Shown: in pieces, positions 7,109 through 14,323 of the stretch | How the letters are laid out: each line of letters opens with the position of its first letter | Position numbering within the stretch: the first letter of the stretch is position 1 | The notes under the pieces: generated by a model | Told to the model about the DNA's origin: nothing | The model's database searches: none | What the model saw: only the letters and a program-made list of their open reading frames with translations | Assembly: GCA_015490475.1 (NCBI GenBank) | Contig: WFXT01000200.1 | Coordinates: 1 to 14,323 of the forward strand | Length of the DNA stretch: 14,323 bases | From: Bacteroidota bacterium | GTDB taxonomy: Bacteria > Bacteroidota > Bacteroidia > JAADEI01 | Reading direction: 5' to 3' | Program-made: the position numbers and the translations under genes

Positions 7109-7759
7109 ATGTCGGAAAGCAAATCTGAGCTAAAGGAGAGGGCGTTAAAGGTGTTTGAACGGTTGGTGCAAGCGTTCCCTGATGCCAAATTGACACTCAA
7201 TTTTAATAATGCCTTTGAATTGCTTGTGGCTACTGTGCTTGCAGCAAGAACACCAGATAAGCGTGTTAATGAAGTGACGCCACGATTATTTGAACGTTTC
7301 CCGGATGCCCATGCTATGGCTAAAGCCAGTGTCGAAGAGATTCAAGTGTTAATAGAGAAAATTAATATGTCAAAAACCAAGGCTGAAAGGCTTAAAAAAC
7401 TTAGTGAACAACTGGTAGAAAAGCACGGAGGTGAAGTGCCTGCCAATATGGATGATTTGACTGCCTTGCCGGGAGTTGGTCGTAAAACTGCTAATGTCGT
7501 TCTGGGCAATGCTCTGGGAGTAGTAGAGGGGCTGGAAGTTGATTCACATATTGCAAGGGTTTCCTATAGACTGGGTTTTACTTCTCATACTAATCCTGAT
7601 AAGGTTGAACAAGATTTGATGGAACTATTACCCAGGGAAACATGGGTTAAATACACACATGTGGCAAAGGAACTGGGAAGGAAATACTGTCGTCCCAAAA
7701 ATCCTAAATGTTCCGAATGTCCTGTTAATGACTTGTGTCCTAAAATAGGCGTTCAATGA
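7109..7759 (+). CDS. nth: Endonuclease III-type DNA glycosylase/AP lyase
   Basis: Endonuclease III removes oxidised pyrimidines from DNA and nicks the abasic site by beta-elimination. At 216 residues it has the normal length. The helix-hairpin-helix LPGVGRKTANVVL (120-132) contains the catalytic Lys126; Asp145 is in EVDSHIAR. The 4Fe-4S loop has Cys194, 201, 204 and 210 in C-x6-C-x2-C-x5-C spacing. Two DNA-wedge positions differ from E. coli Nth: LSAQATD is here LAARTPD (Gln41 to Arg47), and IGLYNSKA is here INMSKTKA (Leu81 to Met87, Tyr82 to Ser88). Catalysis should be intact, but lesion recognition may differ. It lies 5 bases after the receptor stop and overlaps the next gene by 4 (ATGA), which marks it as operonic. 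Confidence 0.93.
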   Translation: MSESKSELKERALKVFERLVQAFPDAKLTLNFNNAFELLVATVLAARTPDKRVNEVTPRLFERFPDAHAMAKASVEEIQVLIEKINMSKTKAERLKKLSEQLVEKHGGEVPANMDDLTALPGVGRKTANVVLGNALGVVEGLEVDSHIARVSYRLGFTSHTNPDKVEQDLMELLPRETWVKYTHVAKELGRKYCRPKNPKCSECPVNDLCPKIGVQ

Positions 7760-8274
7760 ATTGGGAAATAATAATGGCATGGGCAATAGCCTTCTTTGCA
7801 ATACTTATTCTTGGATTTATTTCATACCGTGTGATGAAGCATACAGAAAAGACTCATCATTTTTCTCTGGTTCGTGAACGACAAAGATTAAGTTTTCCCT
7901 TGCGTATGCAGGCTTACGAGCGTCTGGTCATTTTCCTTGAAAGGATTAATCCAATTGCACTATCTAAGAGGTTGCTTACAAATCCTAATATATCTGCAAG
8001 ACAGCATTATTTAAATATGATAAACACCATAAATGCAGAATTGGAACATAATATTAGTCAGCAGATTTATGTGTCATCAACTGCATGGGAGGAAGTTTTG
8101 TCGGCACGGGACAGGGTAGTCGCTTTATTGAACATGGCATTGAAGAGTCTGCCAGCCAATGCAAAGGCGAAAGACTACCATAGCATGATTCTGAAACTAT
8201 ATATGGAAAGTGAGGAGCATCCCACTAAAAATGCGATTGAATTTCTTAAGGAAGAAGCCCGAAAATTATTATGA
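7756..8274 (+). CDS. Conserved small membrane-anchored protein of unknown function
   Basis: The 172-residue protein has one N-terminal membrane segment (about 5-24, WEIIMAWAIAFFAILILGF). It is followed by a basic linker and a soluble, mostly helical domain that probably faces the cytoplasm. The stretches LRMQAYERLVIFLERINP (about 49-66) and AELEHNISQQIYVSSTAWE (about 94-112) match my memory of an uncharacterised family found throughout Bacteroidota. In that family LRLQAYERL and EHNLSQQIYVS are the hallmarks. I cannot name its Pfam entry with certainty and I do not know its function. Its start overlaps the nth stop, and its stop overlaps the next start, both by 4 bases, so translation is probably coupled. 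It supports placing the organism in Bacteroidota. Confidence 0.8.
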   Translation: MNWEIIMAWAIAFFAILILGFISYRVMKHTEKTHHFSLVRERQRLSFPLRMQAYERLVIFLERINPIALSKRLLTNPNISARQHYLNMINTINAELEHNISQQIYVSSTAWEEVLSARDRVVALLNMALKSLPANAKAKDYHSMILKLYMESEEHPTKNAIEFLKEEARKLL

Positions 8275-9062
8275 GCACTTTGTGGACAGATAGGGCTAAG
8301 AAAATACTAGGCTTTTTCACACCGCAAATATCTATTTTAGCGGCCAGTTTGTCCTATTGGTCTATTCTTATGCTTGCACCTTTTCTAATAATAACTATGA
8401 GTATTATTGTGCATATACCTGTTTTTGACTTTTCTTTTATAGAGAGAACTGTGGATTTGCTTCCACAGGAAATAAAACGTGCCCTCTATGAAGCCATGAA
8501 TAATGCCCGCAAATATAGTGCTACTGCAAGCCTACTCTCACTGGCTGGTGCTTATGTTATTGCATGGCAATTTAATCTTGTTTTAAGCAGGTCAATGAAA
8601 ATGATTTGTCTCTCGGGAACGATGCGTGAATATAAAGATTGGTTGTGGGCATTGATCATGCCTTTAGTTCAGATGGTTGCCGTTATTGTTGCCTCAGTAA
8701 GCATCGTTCTTGTGCCTGCCTATATTACTCTTGTTGATAGTAGCTTTAAGGGAATAGTTAGTGTTGCTCTACCCGTCTTTGTGCTCACTCTAATGTTCAT
8801 TGGATTTGTGTCCACACTTTTCAAAACAAGGTGTTTCAGATATGTTTTTGAAGTGTTGCCATTCTGGATACTATGGCTAACTGTGTTGCAAAGTGGGTTC
8901 AGTATCTATGTGTCTCACATATTCAGAACATGGACACTATATGGTTCAGGAAGTGCTTTTATCTTGCTTCTGGTGTGGATTTATTTCTTTTTTGTTGGTT
9001 TTTTGCTGTCCGTTCGCTATGTTTCCTACAGATGTTCAAAACCGGTGAGCAATGGAACGTAA
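8271..9062 (+). CDS. YihY/BrkB-like inner membrane protein
   Basis: This is an integral membrane protein of the YihY/BrkB (UPF0761) superfamily, whose function is not settled; the old 'ribonuclease BN' name is considered a mistake. Six membrane segments can be seen near 19-47, 86-105, 126-154, 161-184, 194-215 and 228-252. The first carries the family-like LAASLSYWSILMLAPFLI. The last follows LYGSGSAFILLLVWIYFFFVG, which fits the family's G-x-x-x-a-x-x-l-l-l-W-i-Y ending. The Gly-Ala-Glu that usually comes next is replaced by LLSVRY, and at 263 residues the protein is somewhat short, so this is a diverged member. The ATG at 8271 overlaps the previous stop. The end overlaps the phosphoesterase gene by 11 bases. 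Confidence 0.8.
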   Translation: MSTLWTDRAKKILGFFTPQISILAASLSYWSILMLAPFLIITMSIIVHIPVFDFSFIERTVDLLPQEIKRALYEAMNNARKYSATASLLSLAGAYVIAWQFNLVLSRSMKMICLSGTMREYKDWLWALIMPLVQMVAVIVASVSIVLVPAYITLVDSSFKGIVSVALPVFVLTLMFIGFVSTLFKTRCFRYVFEVLPFWILWLTVLQSGFSIYVSHIFRTWTLYGSGSAFILLLVWIYFFFVGFLLSVRYVSYRCSKPVSNGT

Positions 9063-9552
9063 GATTCTTATTGTATCGGACACACACGGATTTCTGCATC
9101 CCAGCATCTTTGACATTGCCGAATCATCAGACGAAATATGGCATGCTGGAGACTGGGGCTCATGGGACATACTCAATGAATTAAGGGCTACAGGAAAACC
9201 AGTTAGAGGTGTCTTTGGAAACATAGATGGATGGGACATAAGGCAGGAACTACCAGAGTTTGATAGGTTTCAGCTGGACGGAAAAGATATTCTCATTACG
9301 CATATCGCTGGAATGCCACCATCCTATAATTACAAGATATTGCAAATATTAAAGCAAAAGCCACCTTATATGCTCGTGTGTGGACATACCCACATTTTAA
9401 AAGTGTATCATGACAGGCGATATGGAATGTGGTATGTCAATCCGGGTGCTGCTGGTAAATATGGACCACAGAAAGTGTCCACAGTCCTGCAAATGTTCTG
9501 GAATAGCGAAGAGAGGAAACCAACACGGTTCAGAGTCATTGAACTTCCTTGA
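9052..9552 (+). CDS. YfcE/MJ0936-type metallophosphoesterase
   Basis: This is a small calcineurin-like phosphodiesterase of 166 residues with two catalytic metal ions. Relatives cleave simple phosphodiesters in vitro, but physiological substrates are mostly unknown. All metal-binding motifs are present in order: SDTHG (9-13), GDWG (33-36), GNID (56-59), THIAG (83-87) and GHTH (111-114), then the family-typical NPGAAG (130-135). No signal peptide is seen, so it is cytoplasmic. The start overlaps the YihY-like gene by 11 bases, making it the last gene of the five-gene run. The stop lies inside the convergent glycosyltransferase gene, overlapping it by 17 bases. Confidence 0.93.
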   Translation: MERKILIVSDTHGFLHPSIFDIAESSDEIWHAGDWGSWDILNELRATGKPVRGVFGNIDGWDIRQELPEFDRFQLDGKDILITHIAGMPPSYNYKILQILKQKPPYMLVCGHTHILKVYHDRRYGMWYVNPGAAGKYGPQKVSTVLQMFWNSEERKPTRFRVIELP

Positions 9553-10459
9553 GCAACTGTGTTTCTGTTTTGTATGAGAATAGATTAAAATGCCTTGCCA
9601 CATGTCTGGCAATGAATTCCTGTTCTGGCTGTCCGGGAGTTGGCACCACCATAGCCTTTTTGTGTAATGCATATAGGTCCATAATGGTTGAATATCCTGC
9701 ACGGGCAATTACAATTTTTGCTTTGCAAACAACTTCTTTAAAAGTTGTGTCATCAGGGTCTGAGAGCGATTCCACACCTTTTATGGTGTATCCGATAACT
9801 ATTGGCTTTAAACCTTTCTGTAAAAGCCATTTAGTTCCAATTGTTGCTAAGGATATTCTGGAGGCTGGAGGTCCACTGGTCAGTACAACACCATAATCCT
9901 GAGTTGCTTGTGTCTTGCACATGGTAAAGCGAGATAAAGGACCAATGTATTTGACATGTTTTAGATCCGCTGGATGAGATAATATTCCTGCTAAACCGGG
10001 AAAATTTTCAAAGTCAGGAATCCACACTTCTGAAAATTTAATTAATTCTTGTTTTATAATTCCTTCTACAAAAGGAAAACCGTAAATAGATACCTTTACC
10101 TGATGTGTGATAATTACAGAAAATTTGTTCATGTGATAGAATCCATAGCAGTTATCTGAAATGAGAATGTCGGGATTGAATTTTTTTGTGAGTGTATGTG
10201 CTAAGTGATGATAGAACTGTTTGTGTTGTATGAGAGATGGCAGTCTAAGAGAGGTTGAAGCGATGGGTCCTAGCTGGTAATCCATATCCAGAGAGGGTAT
10301 CGTAATGGGAATGTATTCAAATCGCTTTGATAGCCATTGATGTAATGGTTTACTGGTTATGACAATGTTTTCATCCTGTGCGTATTTATCTTTCATAAGT
10401 GCGAAGGAACGAGTTATGTGACCAATGCCCCAGTCCAGAATACACCATAAGATACGCAT
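9536..10459 (-). CDS. GT28/MurG-like glycosyltransferase, Bacteroidota type
   Basis: This 307-residue protein is a GT-B fold glycosyltransferase related to MurG and family 28. It shows GIGHITR near the N-terminus (11-17), SDNCYGFYH (101-109), ITHQ (117-120), VWIPDFENFPGLAGILSHP (145-163), YIGPLSRF (171-178), then RAGYSTIMDL (253-262) and PTPGQPEQEFIA (273-284). The last two are the donor-binding region. I know this combination (DWGxGHxTR, SDNrfG, GPLSRF, GQpEQ) as a conserved Bacteroidota protein of unassigned acceptor. One variation is SGPPASR at 195-201, where relatives have a GPEPQR-like motif. No signal peptide or membrane segment is visible, so it is cytoplasmic or peripheral. It starts at the ATG at 10459, divergent from the adenosyltransferase gene. 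Its last codons overlap the convergent phosphoesterase gene. Confidence 0.85.
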   Translation of the reverse strand: MRILWCILDWGIGHITRSFALMKDKYAQDENIVITSKPLHQWLSKRFEYIPITIPSLDMDYQLGPIASTSLRLPSLIQHKQFYHHLAHTLTKKFNPDILISDNCYGFYHMNKFSVIITHQVKVSIYGFPFVEGIIKQELIKFSEVWIPDFENFPGLAGILSHPADLKHVKYIGPLSRFTMCKTQATQDYGVVLTSGPPASRISLATIGTKWLLQKGLKPIVIGYTIKGVESLSDPDDTTFKEVVCKAKIVIARAGYSTIMDLYALHKKAMVVPTPGQPEQEFIARHVARHFNLFSYKTETQLLKEVQ

Positions 10460-10515
10460 TATTCTTTATTATTGTAACAAGACTTATTTTTATAACAGGC
10501 AAATTAAGCAAGACA
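10460..10515. promoter_or_regulatory. Divergent intergenic region, A+T-rich
   Basis: These 56 bases separate two divergent start codons and must carry at least part of both promoters. They are very A+T-rich. TATTTTTA (10485-10492) resembles a Bacteroidota -7 box on the plus strand, and the complement strand offers TTAATTTG, but neither has a TTG at the right distance. No clear inverted repeat and no cobalamin riboswitch-like sequence is seen. Confidence 0.3.
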
Positions 10516-11061
10516 ATGAAAATCTACACACGAAAAGGAGACAGTGGTACAACAATGCTTTTTGGGGGCACCCGCCTGACGAAAGACAATATCAGGATAG
10601 AGGCATATGGAACAGTTGATGAACTGAATAGTTTTTTAGGCTGGCTGGCAGATAAAGAACCAGAATTTGCGGATCAGATACACAGGATTCAGAGCACGTT
10701 GTTTGACCTTGGGTCATGGCTTGCTACCGACCCATCTAAACGTGATAAACTTCAGCTGCCACGCTTTGACGAGTCTGAGATAACATTATTGGAGCAATGG
10801 ATTGACCAGATGGAATCAGAACTTCCACAATTGAAATCGTTTATCCTTCCTGGAGGAGATGAATCTGCCTCTCTGGCTCATGTGTGCAGGACTGTATGCA
10901 GAAGAGCAGAGAGGCGTGTTGTCGCAGCATTGAAAGATGATGATTTGCCAGTGCCCGCTATATCTTATCTCAACAGGCTTTCTGATTACCTGTTCGTTTT
11001 GGCACGTTATATCCTGTTTAAAAAAGGCAAGCAGGAAAAACCCTGGGTGCCACGAAAATAA
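10516..11061 (+). CDS. PduO-type ATP:cob(I)alamin adenosyltransferase
   Basis: This cytoplasmic trimeric enzyme transfers the adenosyl group of ATP to cob(I)alamin, making adenosylcobalamin (coenzyme B12). At 181 residues it is a typical single-domain PduO (also called MMAB or Cob(I)yrinic acid a,c-diamide adenosyltransferase). N-terminal TRKGDSGTT (4-12) and EAYGTVDELNSFLG form part of the ATP site. FILPGG, then CRTVCRRAERRV and YLNRLSDYLFVLAR complete the signature. The start is the ATG at 10516, since the open frame further upstream (to 10399) overlaps the divergent glycosyltransferase and has no similarity to the family. No B12 biosynthesis or B12-dependent gene is next to it, so it may serve scavenged cobalamin. 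Whether the TonB receptor upstream imports cobalamin is open. recQ follows after 6 bases. Confidence 0.95.
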   Translation: MKIYTRKGDSGTTMLFGGTRLTKDNIRIEAYGTVDELNSFLGWLADKEPEFADQIHRIQSTLFDLGSWLATDPSKRDKLQLPRFDESEITLLEQWIDQMESELPQLKSFILPGGDESASLAHVCRTVCRRAERRVVAALKDDDLPVPAISYLNRLSDYLFVLARYILFKKGKQEKPWVPRK

Positions 11062-11067
11062 TCACAT

Positions 11068-12951
11068 TTGCTTAGCCCACTCACAGTTTTAAAGCGGTAT
11101 TGGGGATATGAATCATTCCGACCATTACAACGAGAAATCATAGATGCTGTTCTGGAAGGTAAGGACGTTCTTGGAATATTACCAACCGGTGGGGGTAAAT
11201 CAATAACATATCAGGTCCCTGCACTATTGAAAGATGGGATTACTATCGTAGTGTCGCCATTGGTTGCTTTGATGAACGACCAAGTTCACAATTTGCAAAA
11301 AAGAGGGATCCCTGCCGCAGCCCTTCACGCTGGACAAAGCAGTAGAAAGCGTGCTGAAATCCTATATAAGGCATATCACAGGGAGATAAAGTTGCTTTAT
11401 GTTTCACCGGAACGGTTTGTTGTGAGTGGCGAACCTTGGTATGCAACTTTGCCCGTTGATTTGATTGCTATTGACGAGGCTCATTGTATCAGCCAGTGGG
11501 GACACGATTTTAGACCTGCTTACAAAAAGCTAACGCTGTTAAGGGAAGCTTTCCCAGATGTTCCAGTTATCGCATTAACTGCTACGGCAACACCACATGT
11601 AAAACAGGACATTATTGAAACGCTAAAATTCAGAGAAGGTTATAAGATTTTTGAAACTTCTGTTTACAAACCTAATCTTAGTATTAGTGTTATTAATGCG
11701 CCCTGGTGGTATGAACATTTGCTTTTGGTTTTGAGGAATTTAGGTGAAGGAAGTGCACTTGTTTATACGCGCAGTAGGGCTAAGACAGAAGAGTTAGCCA
11801 CTTGGTTGAATAAATACGGCGTTAAAGCAGATTTTTATCATGCAGGGCTTGCATGGGAAGAAAGGAAGCAAAAACAAGACATGTGGCTGAAAGGAGAGGT
11901 TCCCGTTATGGTCTGCACCACCGCTTTTGGTATGGGTATAGACAAGCCAGATGTAAGAATAGTAATGCACATTGACATGCCAGAGGACCCAGAGTCATAC
12001 CTACAGGAAATAGGGAGAGCGGGCAGGGACGGTAAAAGGTCTTATGCTATATTGTATGTTACGAAAGAGTCTGTGTCAGGTTTGAATCGCAAAATGGAAA
12101 GTATCCCTGACTTAAATACCGTCAGGAAGATATACGATTATCTATGTGCTTATTTTCAAATTCCTTATGGAGAGGGAAAAGGAAAAATGGTCATATTTAA
12201 CTACAATAAATTCATCACAAGATTTAATCTTAATCCTTTCACATTGTTAGAAGCCCTTAAAATACTCAACATTGCGGGTTACATAGAGATTGAGGATGAA
12301 GTCCGAACAAGACCATATATCCGCATTATCACTACACGAGAGGGACTTTATAAATTTAGAGTCGAATATCCGCGATGGGACAGGTTGCTTGACACACTTG
12401 TCAGGCTCAACCCTGGAATTATGGAGCGCATGATTCCACTGAATATAAGAGCGTTGGCGAGGGCAATGAATTCAACACCAGAGGAAATAAATGAGTCTCT
12501 GATTCATTTGAGTAAGTATGGCATTATTGAATATGTTCCGCCGAAGGAAGGAACAATGCTTGTGTTTTTGAAAGAGCGCGTTAAGTCAGAAAATCTAAAG
12601 TTTCCTGTTGAAGATTTGAGACGCATCTATGGCTTTAAAAAGAAAAGGGCACGCTGGATGTTGCATTTTGCTACAGAACTAAAAACCTGTAGAATGAAAC
12701 ACCTTGCCCAATATTTTAATCCCGATGATAATATTGAAAAATGTGGCATATGCGACAATTGTCTTAATGATATCCTTACTGCTAAAAGACATATTTTGAA
12801 ACTGCTAAAACAAAGCAAGAAGCCTTTATCTGCCGCTCATATCTCTGCTTTGCTTATCCCTTTGAATAATGATGTTATTTCTACTGCCCTTGAACAATTG
12901 GTCGCCGATGGAATGATAAAAGTAGTTAAAGGGCGAAATTTCACTCTGTAG
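11068..12951 (+). CDS. recQ: ATP-dependent DNA helicase RecQ, short form without HRDC
   Basis: RecQ is a 3'-5' superfamily 2 helicase acting in recombination and replication-fork repair. It has 627 residues. Motif I LPTGGGKS (38-45), motif II DEAH (136-139) with CISQWGHDFRP, motif III TATAT (171-175), CTTAFGMGIDKPDVR (283-297) and motif VI QEIGRAGRDG (313-322) give the full motor. A zinc-binding RQC-type site has Cys541, 559, 562 and 565 (CGICDNC). The C-terminus is a short helical/winged segment (about 570-627) ending KGRNFTL. There is no HRDC domain, as in the shorter RecQ paralogue that Bacteroidota often carry beside a longer one. The TTG at 11068 is the likely start: an in-frame TAA, which is the stop of the preceding gene, lies 6 bases upstream, and no ATG precedes the conserved FRPLQREII. 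Confidence 0.95.
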   Translation: MLSPLTVLKRYWGYESFRPLQREIIDAVLEGKDVLGILPTGGGKSITYQVPALLKDGITIVVSPLVALMNDQVHNLQKRGIPAAALHAGQSSRKRAEILYKAYHREIKLLYVSPERFVVSGEPWYATLPVDLIAIDEAHCISQWGHDFRPAYKKLTLLREAFPDVPVIALTATATPHVKQDIIETLKFREGYKIFETSVYKPNLSISVINAPWWYEHLLLVLRNLGEGSALVYTRSRAKTEELATWLNKYGVKADFYHAGLAWEERKQKQDMWLKGEVPVMVCTTAFGMGIDKPDVRIVMHIDMPEDPESYLQEIGRAGRDGKRSYAILYVTKESVSGLNRKMESIPDLNTVRKIYDYLCAYFQIPYGEGKGKMVIFNYNKFITRFNLNPFTLLEALKILNIAGYIEIEDEVRTRPYIRIITTREGLYKFRVEYPRWDRLLDTLVRLNPGIMERMIPLNIRALARAMNSTPEEINESLIHLSKYGIIEYVPPKEGTMLVFLKERVKSENLKFPVEDLRRIYGFKKKRARWMLHFATELKTCRMKHLAQYFNPDDNIEKCGICDNCLNDILTAKRHILKLLKQSKKPLSAAHISALLIPLNNDVISTALEQLVADGMIKVVKGRNFTL

Positions 12952-12965
12952 TTAATTGCGTTAGA

Positions 12966-13484
12966 TTATAGTATTACTTCTAATTGCGGGGTCATTATGT
13001 ACTTGTTTCCTGCACGTATTAATATGTTATCCAGATTGAAAACGAGCGTTATAGATTCGGTTTGTTGTAAGGTTTTGTTTACGTTTCCTTTGAGACCTGT
13101 TTGTGCTCCTGAAGGCACCTCAAGGGGGAATGTATCTCTGCCAAGAATCACAGTACCGTTTCGAGGAACGATCAGTCTTATTTGTTCTAAATAGCATCCT
13201 TTAAACTCGTGCTGTATGGATGCTATTAATTCATTATAATCCTTTAGAGTCATTAAATCAAAGGATTTATTAATAACCACTTCATGAGTGAAGGAAGAAT
13301 CACATGAAATTAGAAGCTGAGCTTTTTCTAAAAATATCTCTACACTAGTGTATGAACTACGATAATTAGCAGTTATGTAAATGTATAAGTTGCCTGTATT
13401 GTCCTTTGATTTGCAAGCAAAAAGGATTGTAATAATGATAGGGAGTAAAATCTGCCATATTAACAACTTATCTTTTGGTAACAC
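12966..13484 (-). CDS. DUF4382 lipoprotein
   Basis: This is an exported lipoprotein with a DUF4382 domain, 172 residues. The N-terminal MLPKDKLLIWQILLPIIITI followed by LFAC is a lipoprotein signal peptide, with lipobox LFAC and Cys24 as the predicted lipidated residue. The mature part starts GNLYIYITANY and contains EQIRLIVPRNG (about 100-110), then PLEVPSGAQTGLK (about 120-132). The last is the hallmark of DUF4382. A beta-rich end YIMTPQLEVIL follows. The domain's function is unknown; it occurs widely in secreted proteins of Bacteroidota and other phyla. The start is GTG at 13484: an in-frame TGA directly upstream (13485-13487) excludes a longer form. The ATG at 13488 is in another frame and closes after six codons. 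It lies 5 bases after the stop of the upstream exported protein, suggesting co-transcription. Confidence 0.82.
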   Translation of the reverse strand: MLPKDKLLIWQILLPIIITILFACKSKDNTGNLYIYITANYRSSYTSVEIFLEKAQLLISCDSSFTHEVVINKSFDLMTLKDYNELIASIQHEFKGCYLEQIRLIVPRNGTVILGRDTFPLEVPSGAQTGLKGNVNKTLQQTESITLVFNLDNILIRAGNKYIMTPQLEVIL

Positions 13485-13489
13485 TCATC

Positions 13490-14323
13490 TTACCTTTCAC
13501 TTATAGGTATACGAATATGCCCTAAGATTGTTCCGTTATCCGTTCTCACCACTGCCCATAAGTTCCCATTGTTACTATAGTTCAATGAACTAACGGGTAT
13601 TTTGACGTCTTTGGGACCACATCTAAAGGGTATTGAAGAAACTAATTGCCCCGAAGTAGTGTATAAATCTACGAAAGCTGTGGTACAGATGTTGCCTGGA
13701 TTTTTTATGTACACGTATCCTCCTTTATAGTAAATATTAGCTAAATCTTCCGCACATGCTGTAGTATAAACTCTATATAATGGAATTTCGCTTCCATCTT
13801 CTAATGTGCCTTTTATGTAATATGTTCCTGACTTGTTGTAATTCTCATCGTCATAAACTGCCAGATAAGGCTCATTGGGGGATGGTGTAATATAGGTAAC
13901 AGGTTGTGGGTCGTGTCCAGAGGAACTAAATTCTATTGTGTATTGAACTATTTGAGTATTTCCAGCACTCCATCTGATAATTCTTATGTTGTTACTGCAC
14001 ATTACACTTATGTTGCTTATGTAGTCACTTAATACACATCCTCCAGATAAATTGGTAAGTGTTAGAGTATAATAACATGCATCTCCAGCAAAACCATCTA
14101 CGAACATGTAAACACAATCTCCACTGTCAAGAGAAATAGTGCTTGATGTCCATGTACATCCGGGCGGAACTTGTCCAACGCCAGTTGCCCCACAAGATGC
14201 AGAACTTTCTTCAAAGAGAAAGAAATCAGAAGGTGAACCTCCTGTAGTATCAATAAATATACCTATTTGGCCACCAGCATTGACTCCTGAAAATAAACAA
14301 GAGTCAATTGTATAGTCTACTTG
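13490..14323 (-). CDS. Secreted cysteine-rich protein with T9SS-like C-terminal domain (N-terminal part outside window)
   Basis: The minus-strand frame is open to the window edge, so 277 C-terminal residues are seen. The ATG at 14107 is internal. Upstream of it the frame reads a continuous beta-rich region with SGVNAGGQIGIFIDTTGG and, across it, FVDGFAGDACYYTLTL (74-89 of this fragment). Motifs like 'VDGxAGDxCxY' recur in large secreted Bacteroidota proteins. At least eleven Cys in the fragment suggest disulfides and an extracytoplasmic location. The last 75 or so residues, with GGYVYIKNPG, AFVDLYTTSGQLVSSI and VRTDNGTILGHIRIP, resemble a type IX secretion sorting domain (NPx, then LYxxxGqlV, then an Ile/Arg-rich last strand), but the match is loose. 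The function of the whole protein is unknown. Similarity to a secreted adhesion or PKD-containing protein is an inference. Confidence 0.7.
   Translation of the reverse strand, partial: QVDYTIDSCLFSGVNAGGQIGIFIDTTGGSPSDFFLFEESSASCGATGVGQVPPGCTWTSSTISLDSGDCVYMFVDGFAGDACYYTLTLTNLSGGCVLSDYISNISVMCSNNIRIIRWSAGNTQIVQYTIEFSSSGHDPQPVTYITPSPNEPYLAVYDDENYNKSGTYYIKGTLEDGSEIPLYRVYTTACAEDLANIYYKGGYVYIKNPGNICTTAFVDLYTTSGQLVSSIPFRCGPKDVKIPVSSLNYSNNGNLWAVVRTDNGTILGHIRIPISER

Noticed and set aside
8873..9184. 103-codon plus-strand ORF over the YihY-phosphoesterase junction
   Set aside because: It overlaps two well-supported genes in another frame and has no family features.
10399..10515. Longer adenosyltransferase start at 10399
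   Set aside because: The added 39 residues lie antisense to the glycosyltransferase start and do not match the family, whose N-terminus is MKIYTRKGDSGTT-like.
12953..12988. Direct repeat TAATTGCG at 12953-12960 and 12981-12988
   Set aside because: Eight bases, A+T-rich, with the second copy inside the DUF4382 gene; probably chance.
13470..13488. ATG at 13488 as start of the lipoprotein
   Set aside because: It is in another frame and reaches a stop after six codons. The GTG at 13484 leads into the lipoprotein signal.
1..14323. Mobile element or defence island
   Set aside because: No transposase, integrase, terminal repeats, restriction or toxin-antitoxin genes are visible. The genes are mainly housekeeping with similar composition.

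Overview
The window looks like a chromosomal stretch from a member of the Bacteroidota or a close relative, with roughly 40% G+C by eye. The reasons are a TonB-dependent receptor of the 'YRSGHLQN' plug type, a family-28-like glycosyltransferase common in that phylum, a small membrane-anchored protein of a type I know only from Bacteroidota, a short RecQ without HRDC, a DUF4382 lipoprotein, a secreted protein with a T9SS-like C-terminal domain, and A-rich start regions that mostly lack Shine-Dalgarno sequences. No integrase, transposase, CRISPR array, tRNA or rRNA is visible. This is mostly a housekeeping region, not a mobile island.

Layout. Positions 2-520 (+) hold the C-terminal end of a GT4 glycosyltransferase, which converges on dprA (524-1642, -). 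dprA is head-to-head with a divergent ruvB (1664-2644, +), with only 21 bases between the start codons. Next comes groES-groEL (2752-4752, +), preceded by an inverted repeat that could be an operator and closed by a strong intrinsic terminator (4785-4813). A 293-base spacer carries direct and inverted copies of a 'CTCTGTGTTACTCTGTGGTT'-like repeat.

From 5046 to 9552 (+) there is a tightly packed run: TonB-dependent receptor, endonuclease III, small anchored protein, YihY/BrkB-like membrane protein and YfcE/MJ0936-type phosphoesterase. Spacings are 5, -4, -4 and -11 bases, so it is very probably one operon. Its end overlaps tail-to-tail with a minus-strand glycosyltransferase (9536-10459). That gene is divergent from a PduO-type cobalamin adenosyltransferase (10516-11061, +), which is followed 6 bases later by a TTG-started recQ (11068-12951, +). 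The right end is on the minus strand: a DUF4382 lipoprotein (12966-13484) and, upstream of it in the same transcription direction, a cysteine-rich secreted protein cut by the window edge (13490-14323).

Functionally the window mixes DNA transformation and repair (dprA, ruvB, nth, recQ), protein folding (groESL), envelope work (receptor, YihY-like protein, two glycosyltransferases, lipoprotein, secreted protein) and cofactor activation (PduO). I see no clear new multi-gene system. The best second-look items are the inverted repeat and matching leaders of groES and groEL, the GroEL without a GGM tail, the intergenic repeat cluster, the diverged RuvB, the endonuclease III with altered DNA-wedge residues, and the exported pair at the right edge.
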